Notes: generated from the letters alone by a model not told the origin. Positions 35,748 through 45,043 are shown, counted from the stretch's first letter. The stretch: 64,000 bases of DNA from SMAG-U1939 sp035763125 (GCA_035763125.1 DASUBU010000298.1:1-64000), one strand, 5' to 3'. A program made the numbers and translations.

Positions 35748-36814
35748 GCAGAAGACGGACGGCGTCTATCCTCGCGGGGGTGCTGGCAATCGTCTCCCTA
35801 TTAGGCGGGTGCGCGTCCTTGCTGGGCGGGCAGTCTGCCACGCAGGTCAGTCCGTACAGCCTGCGGATCGTCGCGGGATATGTGGTGCCGGAGGACGACC
35901 GCGGCATCGCCGCCATCGGCCAAAGTACCCTCACCGAGGTGAGTCCGGTATGGTACCAACCGACCGAGAGTGGCCAGCTTGTATTCGCCTCGCCAGAGGC
36001 CCAGCAATCGCAATCCGAGCTAGCGGCACAGACGTCAGCGCGCCGCGTTGCGGTCGTGCCGGCGATCTCAAACTATGTCGGGGGCAAGTGGGATGGCGAC
36101 CTGATTCATCGGCTCATCACTGATCCGCGGCTGCGGTCCGCGCACGTGGCCGCGATTGTGGATCTCGCGCGGTCGGGCCAGTGGGCCGGCGTGGATCTCG
36201 ATTACGAATCCCTCAGGGCCGCGGATCGTGACGCATATAGCGCGTTCGTCCGCGATGTTGCCACCGCATTGCATCGGGCACAGAAGAAGCTGACGCTCAC
36301 CGTGCATGCGAAGACCGCCGAGCCGGGGGACTGGAGTGGTGCGCAGGCCCAGGACTGGCAGGCGCTGGGCACCTCCGCCGACGAGGTCAGGGTGATGGCA
36401 TACGACTACTCCACGAATAGCACGCCACCAGGGCCGATCGCTCCGGTGGCGTGGGTCGAAAGCGTGCTCAATCTGGCCGTCGCCGAGGTGCCGCGCGACA
36501 AGATTGTGCTCGGGCTGGGCACGTACGGCTACGACTGGGTGGATGGCGAGCAGGGCCAAGACCTCCAATGGGCCGACGCGGAAGCGCTGGCACAGGAGAA
36601 TGGCGTGGACGTGAAGTGGGACGCCGTGAGCAAGTCGCCGTGGTTCGAATACACCGACGACCAAGACCGCTCGCACACGGTGTGGTACGAGAATGCCCGC
36701 AGCCTGAAGGCCCGGCTCGACCTGGCTGCCCGCTACCACGTCGCGGGCGTCGCTCTCTGGCGACTGGGCGGCGAGGATCCAGCGATCTGGGGGCTGATGC
36801 GCGGGGCGCCTTAG
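35744..36814 (+). CDS. Glycoside hydrolase family 18 lipoprotein
   Basis: 356 residues. N-terminal type II signal peptide with lipobox LLGGC (Cys23). The GH18 signature DLDYE (D151, D153, E155 in GVDLDYESL) holds the catalytic acid; RVMAYDYST and the GTYGYDW segment are also family-like. GH18 enzymes cleave beta-1,4 N-acetylglucosamine polymers (chitin-like or spore-cortex type, as in YaaH). It overlaps the preceding polymer synthase gene, suggesting trimming of the same polymer outside the membrane. Confidence 0.9.
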   Translation: MSRRRTASILAGVLAIVSLLGGCASLLGGQSATQVSPYSLRIVAGYVVPEDDRGIAAIGQSTLTEVSPVWYQPTESGQLVFASPEAQQSQSELAAQTSARRVAVVPAISNYVGGKWDGDLIHRLITDPRLRSAHVAAIVDLARSGQWAGVDLDYESLRAADRDAYSAFVRDVATALHRAQKKLTLTVHAKTAEPGDWSGAQAQDWQALGTSADEVRVMAYDYSTNSTPPGPIAPVAWVESVLNLAVAEVPRDKIVLGLGTYGYDWVDGEQGQDLQWADAEALAQENGVDVKWDAVSKSPWFEYTDDQDRSHTVWYENARSLKARLDLAARYHVAGVALWRLGGEDPAIWGLMRGAP

Positions 36815-37008
36815 GGTGGGGATCTCGCAGGGTTTCGCTGGGGCGGGAAAGCGCCGGAATGGCGCACGGCGCACGGGCATACGATATCAAGCTGGCGAGG
36901 GCGCTGGGTGCGAAGTCTGGCAGGGGTAGCAGGAGTGTGCCCAGGGTCTTGCGAGCGCCGAGGCCGTGTGGTATCATTGTCATTGCTCCGAAGGGAGCAT
37001 CCACGTTT

Positions 37009-37081
<73 letters not shown>

Positions 37082-37093
37082 CCGACTGCATGT

Positions 37094-37127
37094 GGGATCC
37101 AGATCGCGTCTGGATCCCTTTCTTGTT
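37094..37127 (+). terminator. Rho-independent terminator after tRNA-Lys
   Basis: Perfect 10-bp stem GGGATCCAGA (37094-37103) / TCTGGATCCC (37109-37118), 5-base loop, then a T-rich tail (TTTCTTGTT). Confidence 0.85.
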
Positions 37128-37413
37128 GCTTGCGGTCGGCGCTCAGCAGCGCCTGCGTCTCGCCCACGGCCGCGCGTCGCTACACCTACAAGGCTGCCAG
37201 TCACGGCGGCAGCCATCCTCACGCCTCCCAGGCGACCCCCACAGTGGCAAAGGTTCGCTCTTCACGGGATGAGTTCACCAAAGGGCCACGGCTAGGGCGT
37301 GGCGCGCTCGAAGTAGTGTACCGCCGAGCTGCGTAGACCACCATCCTGGAGACCAAAGGGGCATTGTCCTCGCGCCGAAGAGATCCCGACGGTCACGCGC
37401 AGGGCGCATGGGT

Positions 37414-38295
37414 TCACGCAGATTCATGCGGTGTAATACTGCTCCCCTCAGCCCCAGTCGGGGTGCGCCCTGCCAGAATGGTGCGAGCGACGAGGCCGGG
37501 GTCATCGTAGGTGGGGACGTGGCCGCAGCCAGGCAACGTGAGCCAGCGGGTCTGTGGCGGCAGCTCATCGCGGACGCGCGCCACACCCGGCAGCAGCATG
37601 CGGTCACGAGCGCCCCAGGCGACTGTGATCGGCACCTGAATCTGGCGCCCGCTCGAGAAGCGTTCGCGGCGGGTAGCACGGAAGGTCAGGTCGAAGCCAG
37701 GCGCCCGCACGAAGGTCTGTACGACCTCCAGCGCTGCGCTCGGCGGGAGATTCCACGGGCGACCGAAAAGATGAGCCATGATCAGCGTCCGGCCAACAGG
37801 CGAGGCCAGCAGGACGGGTGCGGCGGGGAGCAGCGTCCGCGCCAGCCAGCGCGTCACCCGGAACATTAGGACGTCATAGAGTGGCGTGTGGCGGCGCCAG
37901 AGCCCGGCCGGTGAGAGACACATCACGGAGCGCGTCCGCCCCAGCTTCGCTAGCTCCAGCGCGGTCCACCCGCCCAGCGAATTGCCCACCAGATGTGCCG
38001 TCTCGATGTCCAGCTCGTCCATGAAGTCCGCCAGCACCCGCGCGAAGCCCGCGGCATCTGGGGGCGTGCCGTCATCCAGCAGGGGAGATCCGCCATGCCC
38101 AGGCAGGTCCACGGCAATCACCTCGTGATAGGGCGCCAGCCAGGGCAGCACGGGATCCCAGACACGCAGCCCGCTGCCGATGCCGTGCAGCAGCAGCAGC
38201 GGCTCACCGTGCCCGCTCCGCTCGTAGTGAAGTGCTCCTCTGGCGCTCGTCTGCGACTGCTTCCAACGCTGCACGGTGTTCTGTTTCGTAAGCAC
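37414..38295 (-). CDS. Alpha/beta-fold hydrolase
   Basis: 293 residues from a GTG at 38295, preceded by AAGAAGG 6 bases upstream. The fold is marked by LLLLHGIGSGLRVW (oxyanion region), DLPGHGGSP, the nucleophile elbow GNSLGG, the acid strand VAWGARDRMLLP and the catalytic histidine in GCGHVPTYDDP. Members cleave esters, lactones or epoxides; the substrate is unknown. It lies alone on the minus strand between the tRNA region and the epimerase gene. Confidence 0.88.
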   Translation of the reverse strand: MLTKQNTVQRWKQSQTSARGALHYERSGHGEPLLLLHGIGSGLRVWDPVLPWLAPYHEVIAVDLPGHGGSPLLDDGTPPDAAGFARVLADFMDELDIETAHLVGNSLGGWTALELAKLGRTRSVMCLSPAGLWRRHTPLYDVLMFRVTRWLARTLLPAAPVLLASPVGRTLIMAHLFGRPWNLPPSAALEVVQTFVRAPGFDLTFRATRRERFSSGRQIQVPITVAWGARDRMLLPGVARVRDELPPQTRWLTLPGCGHVPTYDDPGLVARTILAGRTPTGAEGSSITPHESA

Positions 38296-38491
38296 GTGTA
38301 ACCTTCTTGGGACGGTGTCCCTGTACTCTGAGCTGGTGCTTCTCGGCCTTTCCGATCGGCATGAGCGTCCCCGCGATCCGCTGGACTCCTCGACAGCGGC
38401 CTGTCGAGCGCGGTCATTTCTTGGCGGCGCAAGGCAGCGTGGCTGCACAGATGAGATCGCCAGCGGATCGCGAGGGGCTGATGCGACGCCG

Positions 38492-39463
38492 CTAGGCGCG
38501 CAGAGCAGTACGTGACGTTGGTGTGGTGTGGGCATGCTCAACAGCCGGGCCGACAAGCTGCGGCAGCCCCGCATGCGCATCGGCCACGGTCGGCGCCCAG
38601 CCGGTCGCTGCCTTGAAGCGACGATTGGAGATGCGTTGGCTGCGACTCAGCGACGCTGCGCCCGGCCCTGCGACCAGACGTATCAGCCATGCCGGCAGAG
38701 AATGCAGGCGCTTGCGTCCGACGACCGCTGCCATGCCCGCTGAGATCTCCGCGCGACGAAGGGGATTGTCATCCACGACGTCGTACATGCCTGAGACGCC
38801 CCGGTCGAGCGCGGCGACGATAGCGTCGGCTGCGTCCTCAATCCAGATGAGTGGCAGGTATCCCTCAGGCCGCCCCGGTACCGGCGAGATACCCATGCGA
38901 GCGATGCGAAGCTGGTCCTGGGCTGAGGGCACCTCCGGACCGTAGAACGCGCCCATACGCAGCGAGAGACCGCGACGACCATCGGCTGCTGCGAAGCGTC
39001 TCACTTCGGCCTCGGCATCGAGCGTGGTCTGCTGAATCGCGGTTGGTGCCGCTGGGGTGTTCTCCGCGTCAATCCACGCGTCACCTCCATCGGGATACAC
39101 AAGGGCGAAGCTTGGGTAGATGAAGGTCCGCGTGGCCGGAGAGGCCAGCGCCGCTGTGACGAGTGTGCGCGTGCCTTCGCGTCGGATGTGGTCGTTCTCC
39201 ACCCATGCGGAGAGCCGCCCAGCACGGGACGTCGGCGGGATTTTCGTCGCCAGATGGAGCACCGCATCGCAGTCTTCGAGAGCCGCTCGCACCGAGGCAA
39301 CGTCAAATAGATCGGCCTCGACCGGCTCCGCTCCGAGCTGGCGCAACAGGGCGGCATTTTCGATTGAGCGGCTGAGACCATGGACGACATGACCAGCGGC
39401 GACAAGACGCCGGACGACAGGACGGCCCAGGACGCCTGTGGCGCCGGTAACGAAGATCGTCAT
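38492..39463 (-). CDS. NAD(P)-dependent epimerase/dehydratase family protein (SDR)
   Basis: 323 residues with the dinucleotide motif VTGATGVLGRPVV at 5-17 and the conserved LHLATKIPP after strand 4. The usual YxxxK catalytic pair is not clearly kept (the region reads AIQQTTLDAEAEV), so it may be an atypical SDR acting as a redox sensor or on a small ketone. Ribosome site GAAAGGAAG. The Rrf2 regulator gene follows upstream on the same strand, 108 bases away, suggesting a two-gene unit with the regulator first. Confidence 0.85.
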   Translation of the reverse strand: MTIFVTGATGVLGRPVVRRLVAAGHVVHGLSRSIENAALLRQLGAEPVEADLFDVASVRAALEDCDAVLHLATKIPPTSRAGRLSAWVENDHIRREGTRTLVTAALASPATRTFIYPSFALVYPDGGDAWIDAENTPAAPTAIQQTTLDAEAEVRRFAAADGRRGLSLRMGAFYGPEVPSAQDQLRIARMGISPVPGRPEGYLPLIWIEDAADAIVAALDRGVSGMYDVVDDNPLRRAEISAGMAAVVGRKRLHSLPAWLIRLVAGPGAASLSRSQRISNRRFKAATGWAPTVADAHAGLPQLVGPAVEHAHTTPTSRTALRA

Positions 39464-39571
39464 GTATATCTTCCTTTCTTCTCTTCATGGCCTGTTCACT
39501 GCTTGCAGCAGCGCGGCGAGCGGCGGGTGGAAGGCGGCTCGCAGGCGGCGCTGGTGTGTGCTTCTATTGGG

Positions 39572-40063
39572 TCAGTTGCGGACGTGCTCCTGAAACCACG
39601 TGATCGTCTTTTCGACGGCGCGTGAATCCACCCGCTTGCTGAGGCCAGCCACGATGTCCGCTACCGTCTGCGCTTGGAGCGACTTGCGCCAGGCCGTCTC
39701 AGCGCGCAGCATCATCGCATTGATGGTGCAGGGCAGCCGGTAGATATCGGGCTCGAGTCCCGCCGGACCCCGCTGGCGAATCTCGGTGCAGCGGAAGGCT
39801 GGCTCACGACCTTCGATAGCGTCTACGATCTCCAGCACCGTAATCTCGGCGGCTGGCCGCGCGAGCCGATATCCACCTTTGGGGCCAGGAACTGAGATGA
39901 GGATGCCGGCCGCCGTGAGTGCCTGGAGGTGCTTGACGAGATAGCTCTCGGAGATGCCGTGGTACTCGGCGAGGGCTTTGCCCGGCAGCACGGCATTGGG
40001 AGGAATGACCGCGAGCAACGCGGCACTGTGGAGGCCCCACTCCACACCATCGCTAAGCTTCAC
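39572..40063 (-). CDS. Rrf2-family transcriptional regulator
   Basis: 163 residues. The winged helix is at the N-terminus (LPGKALAEYHGISESYLVKHLQAL, then GPKGGYRLAR), the family hallmark. The typical three-cysteine cluster segment has only two cysteines here (FRCTEIRQ about residue 91 and LPCTINAMM about 109), so Fe-S binding is doubtful; thiol- or NO-responsive Rrf2 members without a full cluster are known. It is divergent from the genes to the right and probably regulates itself and the epimerase gene. Confidence 0.85.
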   Translation of the reverse strand: MKLSDGVEWGLHSAALLAVIPPNAVLPGKALAEYHGISESYLVKHLQALTAAGILISVPGPKGGYRLARPAAEITVLEIVDAIEGREPAFRCTEIRQRGPAGLEPDIYRLPCTINAMMLRAETAWRKSLQAQTVADIVAGLSKRVDSRAVEKTITWFQEHVRN

Positions 40064-40119
40064 ACGGGTCCTCCGGCCTGTTCGTCCACGATTCGCTCGC
40101 TGCTGCCGCCATCACCGCC

Positions 40120-40139
40120 ATATCTATGCTAACAGATAT
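40120..40139. promoter_or_regulatory. Inverted repeat, candidate Rrf2 operator
   Basis: ATATCT (40120-40125) and AGATAT (40134-40139) separated by 8 bases, 57-76 bases upstream of the Rrf2 start. It overlaps the proposed -10 box. Confidence 0.45.
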
Positions 40140-40154
40140 CCTGGATAGTTGCAA
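40126..40154 (-). promoter_or_regulatory. Sigma-70-type promoter for the Rrf2 gene
   Basis: Minus strand: -35 TTGCAA (40149-40154), 17-base spacer, -10 TAGCAT (40126-40131). Each matches consensus at four of six positions. The inverted repeat above covers the -10. Confidence 0.45.
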
Positions 40155-40214
40155 ACCTGGATTCTTCGCACGCGGCGACACCACGAAAGCGGAGGGATTA
40201 CATGCGTCGGCAGA

Positions 40215-40541
40215 TCAGGCGGGAGCCGCATCGAGCGTTGGCGCGGCACATACCGCGTAGTGCGCCACCGTTGGCTCCAACTCCAGCAAGAAATCGCTAT
40301 CGAACGGGTAGTACTTGGCTCTCTCGATATCAGGGCCGGCAAATGCTCGTATCGCGTCCTCCGACTCCCACAGCGTCAGCAACAGGAAGTGGGCGTGCTC
40401 CTCTTCCACTCGCCGCATGACGTACACACCGCGATTCCCTGGTACGGCCTGATAGTCGGGTACGGCGACCGTGAGCATGAGGCGCAGATACTCGTCGGAC
40501 CGCTCTATCGGCGTAATGCCGTGCCATGTACGCGCAATCAT
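40215..40541 (-). CDS. Antibiotic biosynthesis monooxygenase (ABM)-domain protein
   Basis: 108 residues from ATG 40541. One ABM ferredoxin-like fold: YLRLMLTVAVPDYQAVPG, then HFLLLTLWESEDAIRAFAGP and the final strand with AKYYPFDSDFLLELEP. Such proteins include cofactor-free oxygenases and heme-degrading enzymes but many are uncharacterised. The longer frame to 40658 includes a duplicated heptapeptide made by a 21-bp DNA repeat and has no ribosome site. It is divergent from the phzF-like gene. Confidence 0.75.
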   Translation of the reverse strand: MIARTWHGITPIERSDEYLRLMLTVAVPDYQAVPGNRGVYVMRRVEEEHAHFLLLTLWESEDAIRAFAGPDIERAKYYPFDSDFLLELEPTVAHYAVCAAPTLDAAPA

Positions 40542-40622
40542 GCTATCCCCTGGCGTTTCGCCTATGCGATGTAGTTGGCTTCCCGGCCACGAACGACTGT
40601 GCCAAGCGCCCACTATTTCCCG

Positions 40623-40664
40623 CACGTTGTTCGACACTATCGTCACGTTGTTCGACACTATCGT
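40623..40664. repeat. Tandem 21-bp direct repeat (two copies) in a divergent promoter region
   Basis: Two identical 21-bp units at 40623-40643 and 40644-40664, each containing GTTGTTCGACACTATCGT. The repeats lie between the ABM gene (-) and the PhzF gene (+). Two helical turns apart, they look like paired regulator sites. Confidence 0.6.
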
Positions 40665-40681
40665 ACGGTACGTGCCCCCCC

Positions 40682-40798
40682 ATGCGCACCTTGCGCCTAT
40701 TGACGCAGAGTGAATCGTGCTACTATGCGCGCGATGAGGTCGCCGAACAACTGTCGTTCACAGACTCAGACTGGCCAGACGACCTGGAGGAGTCCTAA
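40682..40798 (+). CDS. Possible short leader ORF overlapping the PhzF start
   Basis: 38 codons from ATG 40682 ending TAA 40796-40798, where the last A is the first base of the PhzF ATG (TAATG). The predicted peptide has an acidic end (DSDWPDDLEES). No ribosome site is obvious. It could be a small real protein or a coincidental frame. Confidence 0.3.
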   Translation: MRTLRLLTQSESCYYARDEVAEQLSFTDSDWPDDLEES

Positions 40799-41706
40799 TG
40801 TCCGAGCGCACACGCGAGCTGGAGTATCGCCACGTTGACGTCTTTACCCAGGAGCCGCTCTCCGGCAATGGGCTGATTGTCTTTCCGGACGCCGGCGATC
40901 TCACCTCGGCGGCGATGCAGCGCATCACCCAGGAGATGCGCCAGTTCGAGTCTATCTTCCTGACGCCCACATCAGACGCGAACCGGGTTGGGGCGCGCGT
41001 GTTTACCATGGAGGAGGAGCTGCCCTTTGCTGGGCACCCTGTGCTGGGCGCGGCCTGCGTGCTGCATGAGCGATTGGCCGTGGCAGGCGAGCGGGAGGAG
41101 TGGACCATCGCGCTGGCGGAAGGCCCGGTGAAGGTGACGACCACCCGCCGCGGCAATGGGTATGAGGCGACGATGGACCAGGGCCGCCCCTCGTTCGGCG
41201 CGACCCTGGGCGCCGAGTTGGCAGTTCGAATGCTCACGGCTCTCAACCTGAAGGAGGAGGATCTTCACCCCGGCCTCCCGCTGCAGATCGTCTCGACGGG
41301 CCTGCCCTATTTGCTGGTCATGCTTGCCAGCGGGCTTGAGCGTGCCGCCATCGTGCAGGCGAGCTTCGATGGTCTGCTCGCTCAGGCGGGGGCCAAATTC
41401 GTCTACGTGTTCCACGTCGCAACACGCGAGGGGCGCACCTGGGACAACGATGGGCGCGTGGAGGACATCGCTACCGGTAGCGCCGCCGGACCAGTAGGCG
41501 CCTATCTGGTCCGCTACGGGCACGAAAGGTCCGGTGCGGAGATCGTGCTCCACCAGGGGCGTTTCGTTGGGCGACCTAGCCGTATGCTCGTCCGGGTAGA
41601 TCAGGCGGGCAGCGACGCCACGTCCGTGCGCGTCACGGGGGAGGTGCGCATGGTCGCACGCGGCGCCTTCGACGCGGACGTGAGCACGGGCTTGGCCGAC
41701 GTCTGA
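40798..41706 (+). CDS. PhzF-family isomerase/epimerase-like protein
   Basis: 302 residues. PhzF signatures: Phe-Glu51 in RQFESIFL (catalytic Glu), ELPFAGHPVLGAA and the C-terminal EDIATGSAAGPVGAYLV. Members catalyse isomerisations by moving a proton on a small amino- or hydroxy-acid; most are not phenazine enzymes. A strong GGAGG (40784-40788) precedes the ATG. No other phenazine gene is present, so a general metabolic role is more likely. Confidence 0.88.
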   Translation: MSERTRELEYRHVDVFTQEPLSGNGLIVFPDAGDLTSAAMQRITQEMRQFESIFLTPTSDANRVGARVFTMEEELPFAGHPVLGAACVLHERLAVAGEREEWTIALAEGPVKVTTTRRGNGYEATMDQGRPSFGATLGAELAVRMLTALNLKEEDLHPGLPLQIVSTGLPYLLVMLASGLERAAIVQASFDGLLAQAGAKFVYVFHVATREGRTWDNDGRVEDIATGSAAGPVGAYLVRYGHERSGAEIVLHQGRFVGRPSRMLVRVDQAGSDATSVRVTGEVRMVARGAFDADVSTGLADV

Positions 41707-42066
41707 CCCGAGCTAAGGCGTCCGGATAGCTCTTCCGCCGGGCAATGCATCACGCCTTCCCTTCCGCCGGGCGGCGCCTCGCCCGTATGACCCGGGCACC
41801 CCAGCTCGCCTCCTGAGTGGCGGATTCCCGATGCTCGGAGGAGAGTGCCTTTCTGGCGCATCCCATCGGTATCGCCCGTCCGTGGCGGCACTGTGATGTG
41901 ATGGGGCGCTACCGAGTCGCCACCGTGATGGATGCGTGATAACTGTGTCTTCGGGAAAGCGCCACAGGCGTTGCTTTCATCCAACGTAGGCCGAGGACTT
42001 GCAGTGGAGATGCTATCTCCATACCTCAGTTTGCCTCTTCGCTGAGCCGCTTCAAGGAGGCGCGCC
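41707..42066 (+). other. Intergenic region before the acyl-CoA synthetase gene
   Basis: 360 bases. It contains two copies of CTTCCGCCGGGC (41731-41742 and 41760-41771) and the ribosome site AAGGAGG (42054-42060). No gene, RNA or strong promoter could be supported. Confidence 0.4.
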
Positions 42067-44013
42067 ATGCACGCACAGGCAGCGAATGCTCCCCGCGAGG
42101 GCGACCTGTCTCGTTCAGGGCCTCGGTCCTATTCCGAGGGCGCCCAACCAGTGGCGACAGAGACGAATCTGGCCCAGCTCTTCCGCGCCCGCTCAGAGCG
42201 CTTCGCAGACATGGCACGCTGGCGGCAGCGCGAAGGACCGGCGTGGCGGAGCGCGACCTATCGCGAGAATCAGCGGCTGGTGAATCGCCTCATGAGTGGT
42301 CTCGACGCGCTCGGCGCGCGCCCCGGAGATGCGATCGGCATCTTCAGTGGGACGCGCTGGGAGTGGCCCGTCGCCGACTGGGCGGCCGTGGGCCTGGGCG
42401 GCTTTACCGTCACGCTGTATCAAACGCTCACAGCCGACACCGTCGAGTACATCCTGCACGATTCGGAGGCGCGCTACCTCTTCATAGACACTGCGCAGCA
42501 GTATGAGAAGGTCCGCGGCGTACAGGCGCAGCTCCCGCATCTTGAGAAGATCGTCATCTTCGATGAGGATGCGCACGTGCTCGCCGATCCCATGGTCATC
42601 TCGTTCTCGGACTTGCTGCGCCTGAGTGAGCGTAGCGACGAGGAGGCGGATGCCTTCGCGGCCGAGCGCGCGCGGCAAGTTCAGCCTGACGACACGGCGG
42701 GGCTCATCTACACCTCCGGAACGACGGGCCGGCCAAAGGGCGTGGTGCACACCCATCGTATGCTGCTCACGATGCTGGCGTGCGTGCGCACCATGCTCAC
42801 GACGGTCCATCCCGGCAGCATTGATGTCCTGTGGCTGCCGCTCGCTCACGGGATGGGCCGACTGGAGCACATGTTTACCCTGGAGTTTGGCGGGGAGACG
42901 GTGGTCGTGCCGTCGGTGCTGCGTCTCATGCGCGACCTGAGCGAGGTTCGCCCCCATTTGATGCTCGCCGTTCCGCGACTGTACGAGAGGGCGCACGCGG
43001 GCATGTTCGAGCGTGCCGCAAGCTTACCGGCTCCGCAGCGCAGGCTTTTCCTGTGGGCAGTCGCGGCCGGGCAGCGAGCGGTGCCGCTGCGGCAGGCGCG
43101 GCGTCGCATTCCGCTCGGTCTGCGGCTGCAATTGGCCGTCGCCGACCGGCTAGTCTTCCGCCGGCTGCGAGCGGCATTCGGCGGTCGGCTCGAGCTGGCT
43201 GTCACTGGTGGCGCGCCGATTGACGCCTCCATCGTGACGTTCTTCCATGCGATCGGCATTCCGTTGCTTGACGGGTGGGGGCTGACCGAAACCACGACGG
43301 CGCTGACTATCAACAAGGTGGACTGGTTCCGCGTAGGGACCGTGGGCACGGTCTTTCCGGGCCATGAGCTGCGCATCGCACCAGACGGCGAAGTCCTGGC
43401 GCGCGGGCCATGCATCTTCACGCATTATCACGATCTCCCCGAGGCGACGGCCGAAGCACTGGACGCCGAAGGCTGGCTGCATACCGGCGACATCGGCACG
43501 CTCGATGGCGATGGCTTCCTGACAATCATAGATCGAAAGAAAGACTTGATCGTTTCCGCAGGCGGCGACAAGATTGCGCCGCAGCATCTGGAGACGCTGC
43601 TGGATACGATCCCGTTGGTGGCCCATGCCTGCGTCTATGGCGACCGCAAGCCGTCTATGGTGGCCCTGCTCACACTGGAGTGGGCGGCCGTGCGCGCGTG
43701 GGCGGCGGGGCGCGGGTTCGATACCTCGGATCTGCGCAAGGTGGCTGCGTCGCCAGAGCTGCGCGCATATCTGGATACCCAGGTGGCGCAGGTGAACGCC
43801 AAACTGCAGATCTTCGAGCGGATAAAGTCCTACGGCATCCTGACGGATGACTTCACCCTGGAGAATGGCCTGCTCACGCCGACGCAGAAGATCCGCCGCA
43901 AACAGATCAACGAGCGCTTTCGCGCGCAGTTTGAGCAGCTCTACGAGGCCGTCCCGCCGGGCCAGCGTCCCGAACCGAGGAGCGAGCAATTGACGGGCCA
44001 CGGCCCAACGTAG
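42067..44013 (+). CDS. Long-chain acyl-CoA synthetase (AMP-binding enzyme, FadD15-like)
   Basis: 648 residues, with AAGGAGG 6 bases before the ATG. Adenylation signatures: YTSGTTGRPKGVVHTH (P-loop), GWGLTETTTALT, LHTGDIGTLDGDGF and the hinge IDRKKDLIVSAGG. The length and the 'AMP-binding plus long linker' form match the long-chain/very-long-chain synthetases, which activate fatty acids to CoA esters. The C-terminal KIRRKQINERF contains the catalytic lysine region. Confidence 0.92.
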   Translation: MHAQAANAPREGDLSRSGPRSYSEGAQPVATETNLAQLFRARSERFADMARWRQREGPAWRSATYRENQRLVNRLMSGLDALGARPGDAIGIFSGTRWEWPVADWAAVGLGGFTVTLYQTLTADTVEYILHDSEARYLFIDTAQQYEKVRGVQAQLPHLEKIVIFDEDAHVLADPMVISFSDLLRLSERSDEEADAFAAERARQVQPDDTAGLIYTSGTTGRPKGVVHTHRMLLTMLACVRTMLTTVHPGSIDVLWLPLAHGMGRLEHMFTLEFGGETVVVPSVLRLMRDLSEVRPHLMLAVPRLYERAHAGMFERAASLPAPQRRLFLWAVAAGQRAVPLRQARRRIPLGLRLQLAVADRLVFRRLRAAFGGRLELAVTGGAPIDASIVTFFHAIGIPLLDGWGLTETTTALTINKVDWFRVGTVGTVFPGHELRIAPDGEVLARGPCIFTHYHDLPEATAEALDAEGWLHTGDIGTLDGDGFLTIIDRKKDLIVSAGGDKIAPQHLETLLDTIPLVAHACVYGDRKPSMVALLTLEWAAVRAWAAGRGFDTSDLRKVAASPELRAYLDTQVAQVNAKLQIFERIKSYGILTDDFTLENGLLTPTQKIRRKQINERFRAQFEQLYEAVPPGQRPEPRSEQLTGHGPT

Positions 44014-44084
44014 CGCAGATGGCGGCACCGCCGTCCTTCACGCTGCCGAGGGCCATGGCCGTGATAGGCGACGTCCGCAGGTTC

Positions 44085-44948
44085 CTACGGTCGCGTGAGA
44101 GCGTAGAGCGCCCGCCACTCCGTGAGAGGCAACGCCGTCAGGTCAGATGTGAGCGCCTGGATGCACACGTGGTCGGCTCCCGCGCGGTAGTGCTCCTCCA
44201 TGCGTTCGCGAATATCGTCCAGGCCGCCCCAGGCGACCAGTTCGTCAACCAGGCGATCGCTGCCGCCGTCCGTGAAGTCGTCGGGTGTGAAGCCCAGCCG
44301 AAGCCAGTTGTTGCGATAGTTCGGCGCCTGCAGATAGCCCGCCAGATGCTGCCGGGCAATACTGCGCGCGCGTACCGGATCTGTCTCTAGCACTACCCCT
44401 TGCTCGGGCGCGAGCAGACGTCCCGGCCCCAACACCTGGCGGGCGCGCCGCGTGTGCTCCACCGGCACGAGGTAGGGATGGGCGCCCACGCTGCGATCGC
44501 GCGCCAGCTCGAGCATGCGCGGGCCGAGGGCCGCCAGCACGCGCTGCTCGGCTGGCACCGGCTCGGGCGCTGCGTCCAGCGCGTCGAGGTAAGCCTGCAT
44601 CTTCTCGAATGGCTTGCTATACCGGCCCGGCGCGTCACGCTCAACGAGATGGGCGTGGCTCACACCCAGACCCAGGAGGAAGCGGCCAGGGTGAGCCTGC
44701 TCCAGAGAGTGGTGCGCCGCGGCGGCCTGGAGCGGCGGGTGTGTCCAGATGCTGGCGATGCCGGTGGCGACCACGACGCGATGTGTGGCGCCCAGCAGAT
44801 CCCGCGCGAGGTCGAAGACACCTGGCGCATTGCGATACCAAAGCGCGCTAAAGCCCAGCTCTTCGAGCTCGGCTGCCGCCTTCAGCACGGCCCCGCGCTC
44901 ACCCCAGAACGGCTGCCCACACCAGATGCCAAGCCGGCCAATCTCCAC
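44085..44948 (-). CDS. Luciferase-like (LLM-class) F420- or FMN-dependent oxidoreductase
   Basis: 287 residues from GTG 44948: AAGGAG lies 8 bases upstream, whereas the GTG at 44957 is too close to it. TIM-barrel LLM fold: LGFSALWYRNA, ATGIASIW, FLLGLGVSH and KPFEKMQAYLDAL. Related proteins are F420-dependent in Actinobacteria and Chloroflexota. The C-terminal GADHVCIQALTSD completes the barrel. Substrate unknown; it converges with the acyl-CoA synthetase gene. Confidence 0.85.
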   Translation of the reverse strand: MEIGRLGIWCGQPFWGERGAVLKAAAELEELGFSALWYRNAPGVFDLARDLLGATHRVVVATGIASIWTHPPLQAAAAHHSLEQAHPGRFLLGLGVSHAHLVERDAPGRYSKPFEKMQAYLDALDAAPEPVPAEQRVLAALGPRMLELARDRSVGAHPYLVPVEHTRRARQVLGPGRLLAPEQGVVLETDPVRARSIARQHLAGYLQAPNYRNNWLRLGFTPDDFTDGGSDRLVDELVAWGGLDDIRERMEEHYRAGADHVCIQALTSDLTALPLTEWRALYALTRP

Positions 44949-45043
44949 GTCAGACACTCCTTTCCACTGCCCTTATCGGACGCCGACGCTGGACATGCCT
45001 CGGTCAGTGGCCGCCCCGACCGTCCACCGTAGCCGTTGTGACG

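Noticed and set aside
40798..41706. Phenazine biosynthesis gene cluster
   Set aside because: Only a PhzF-like protein is present.
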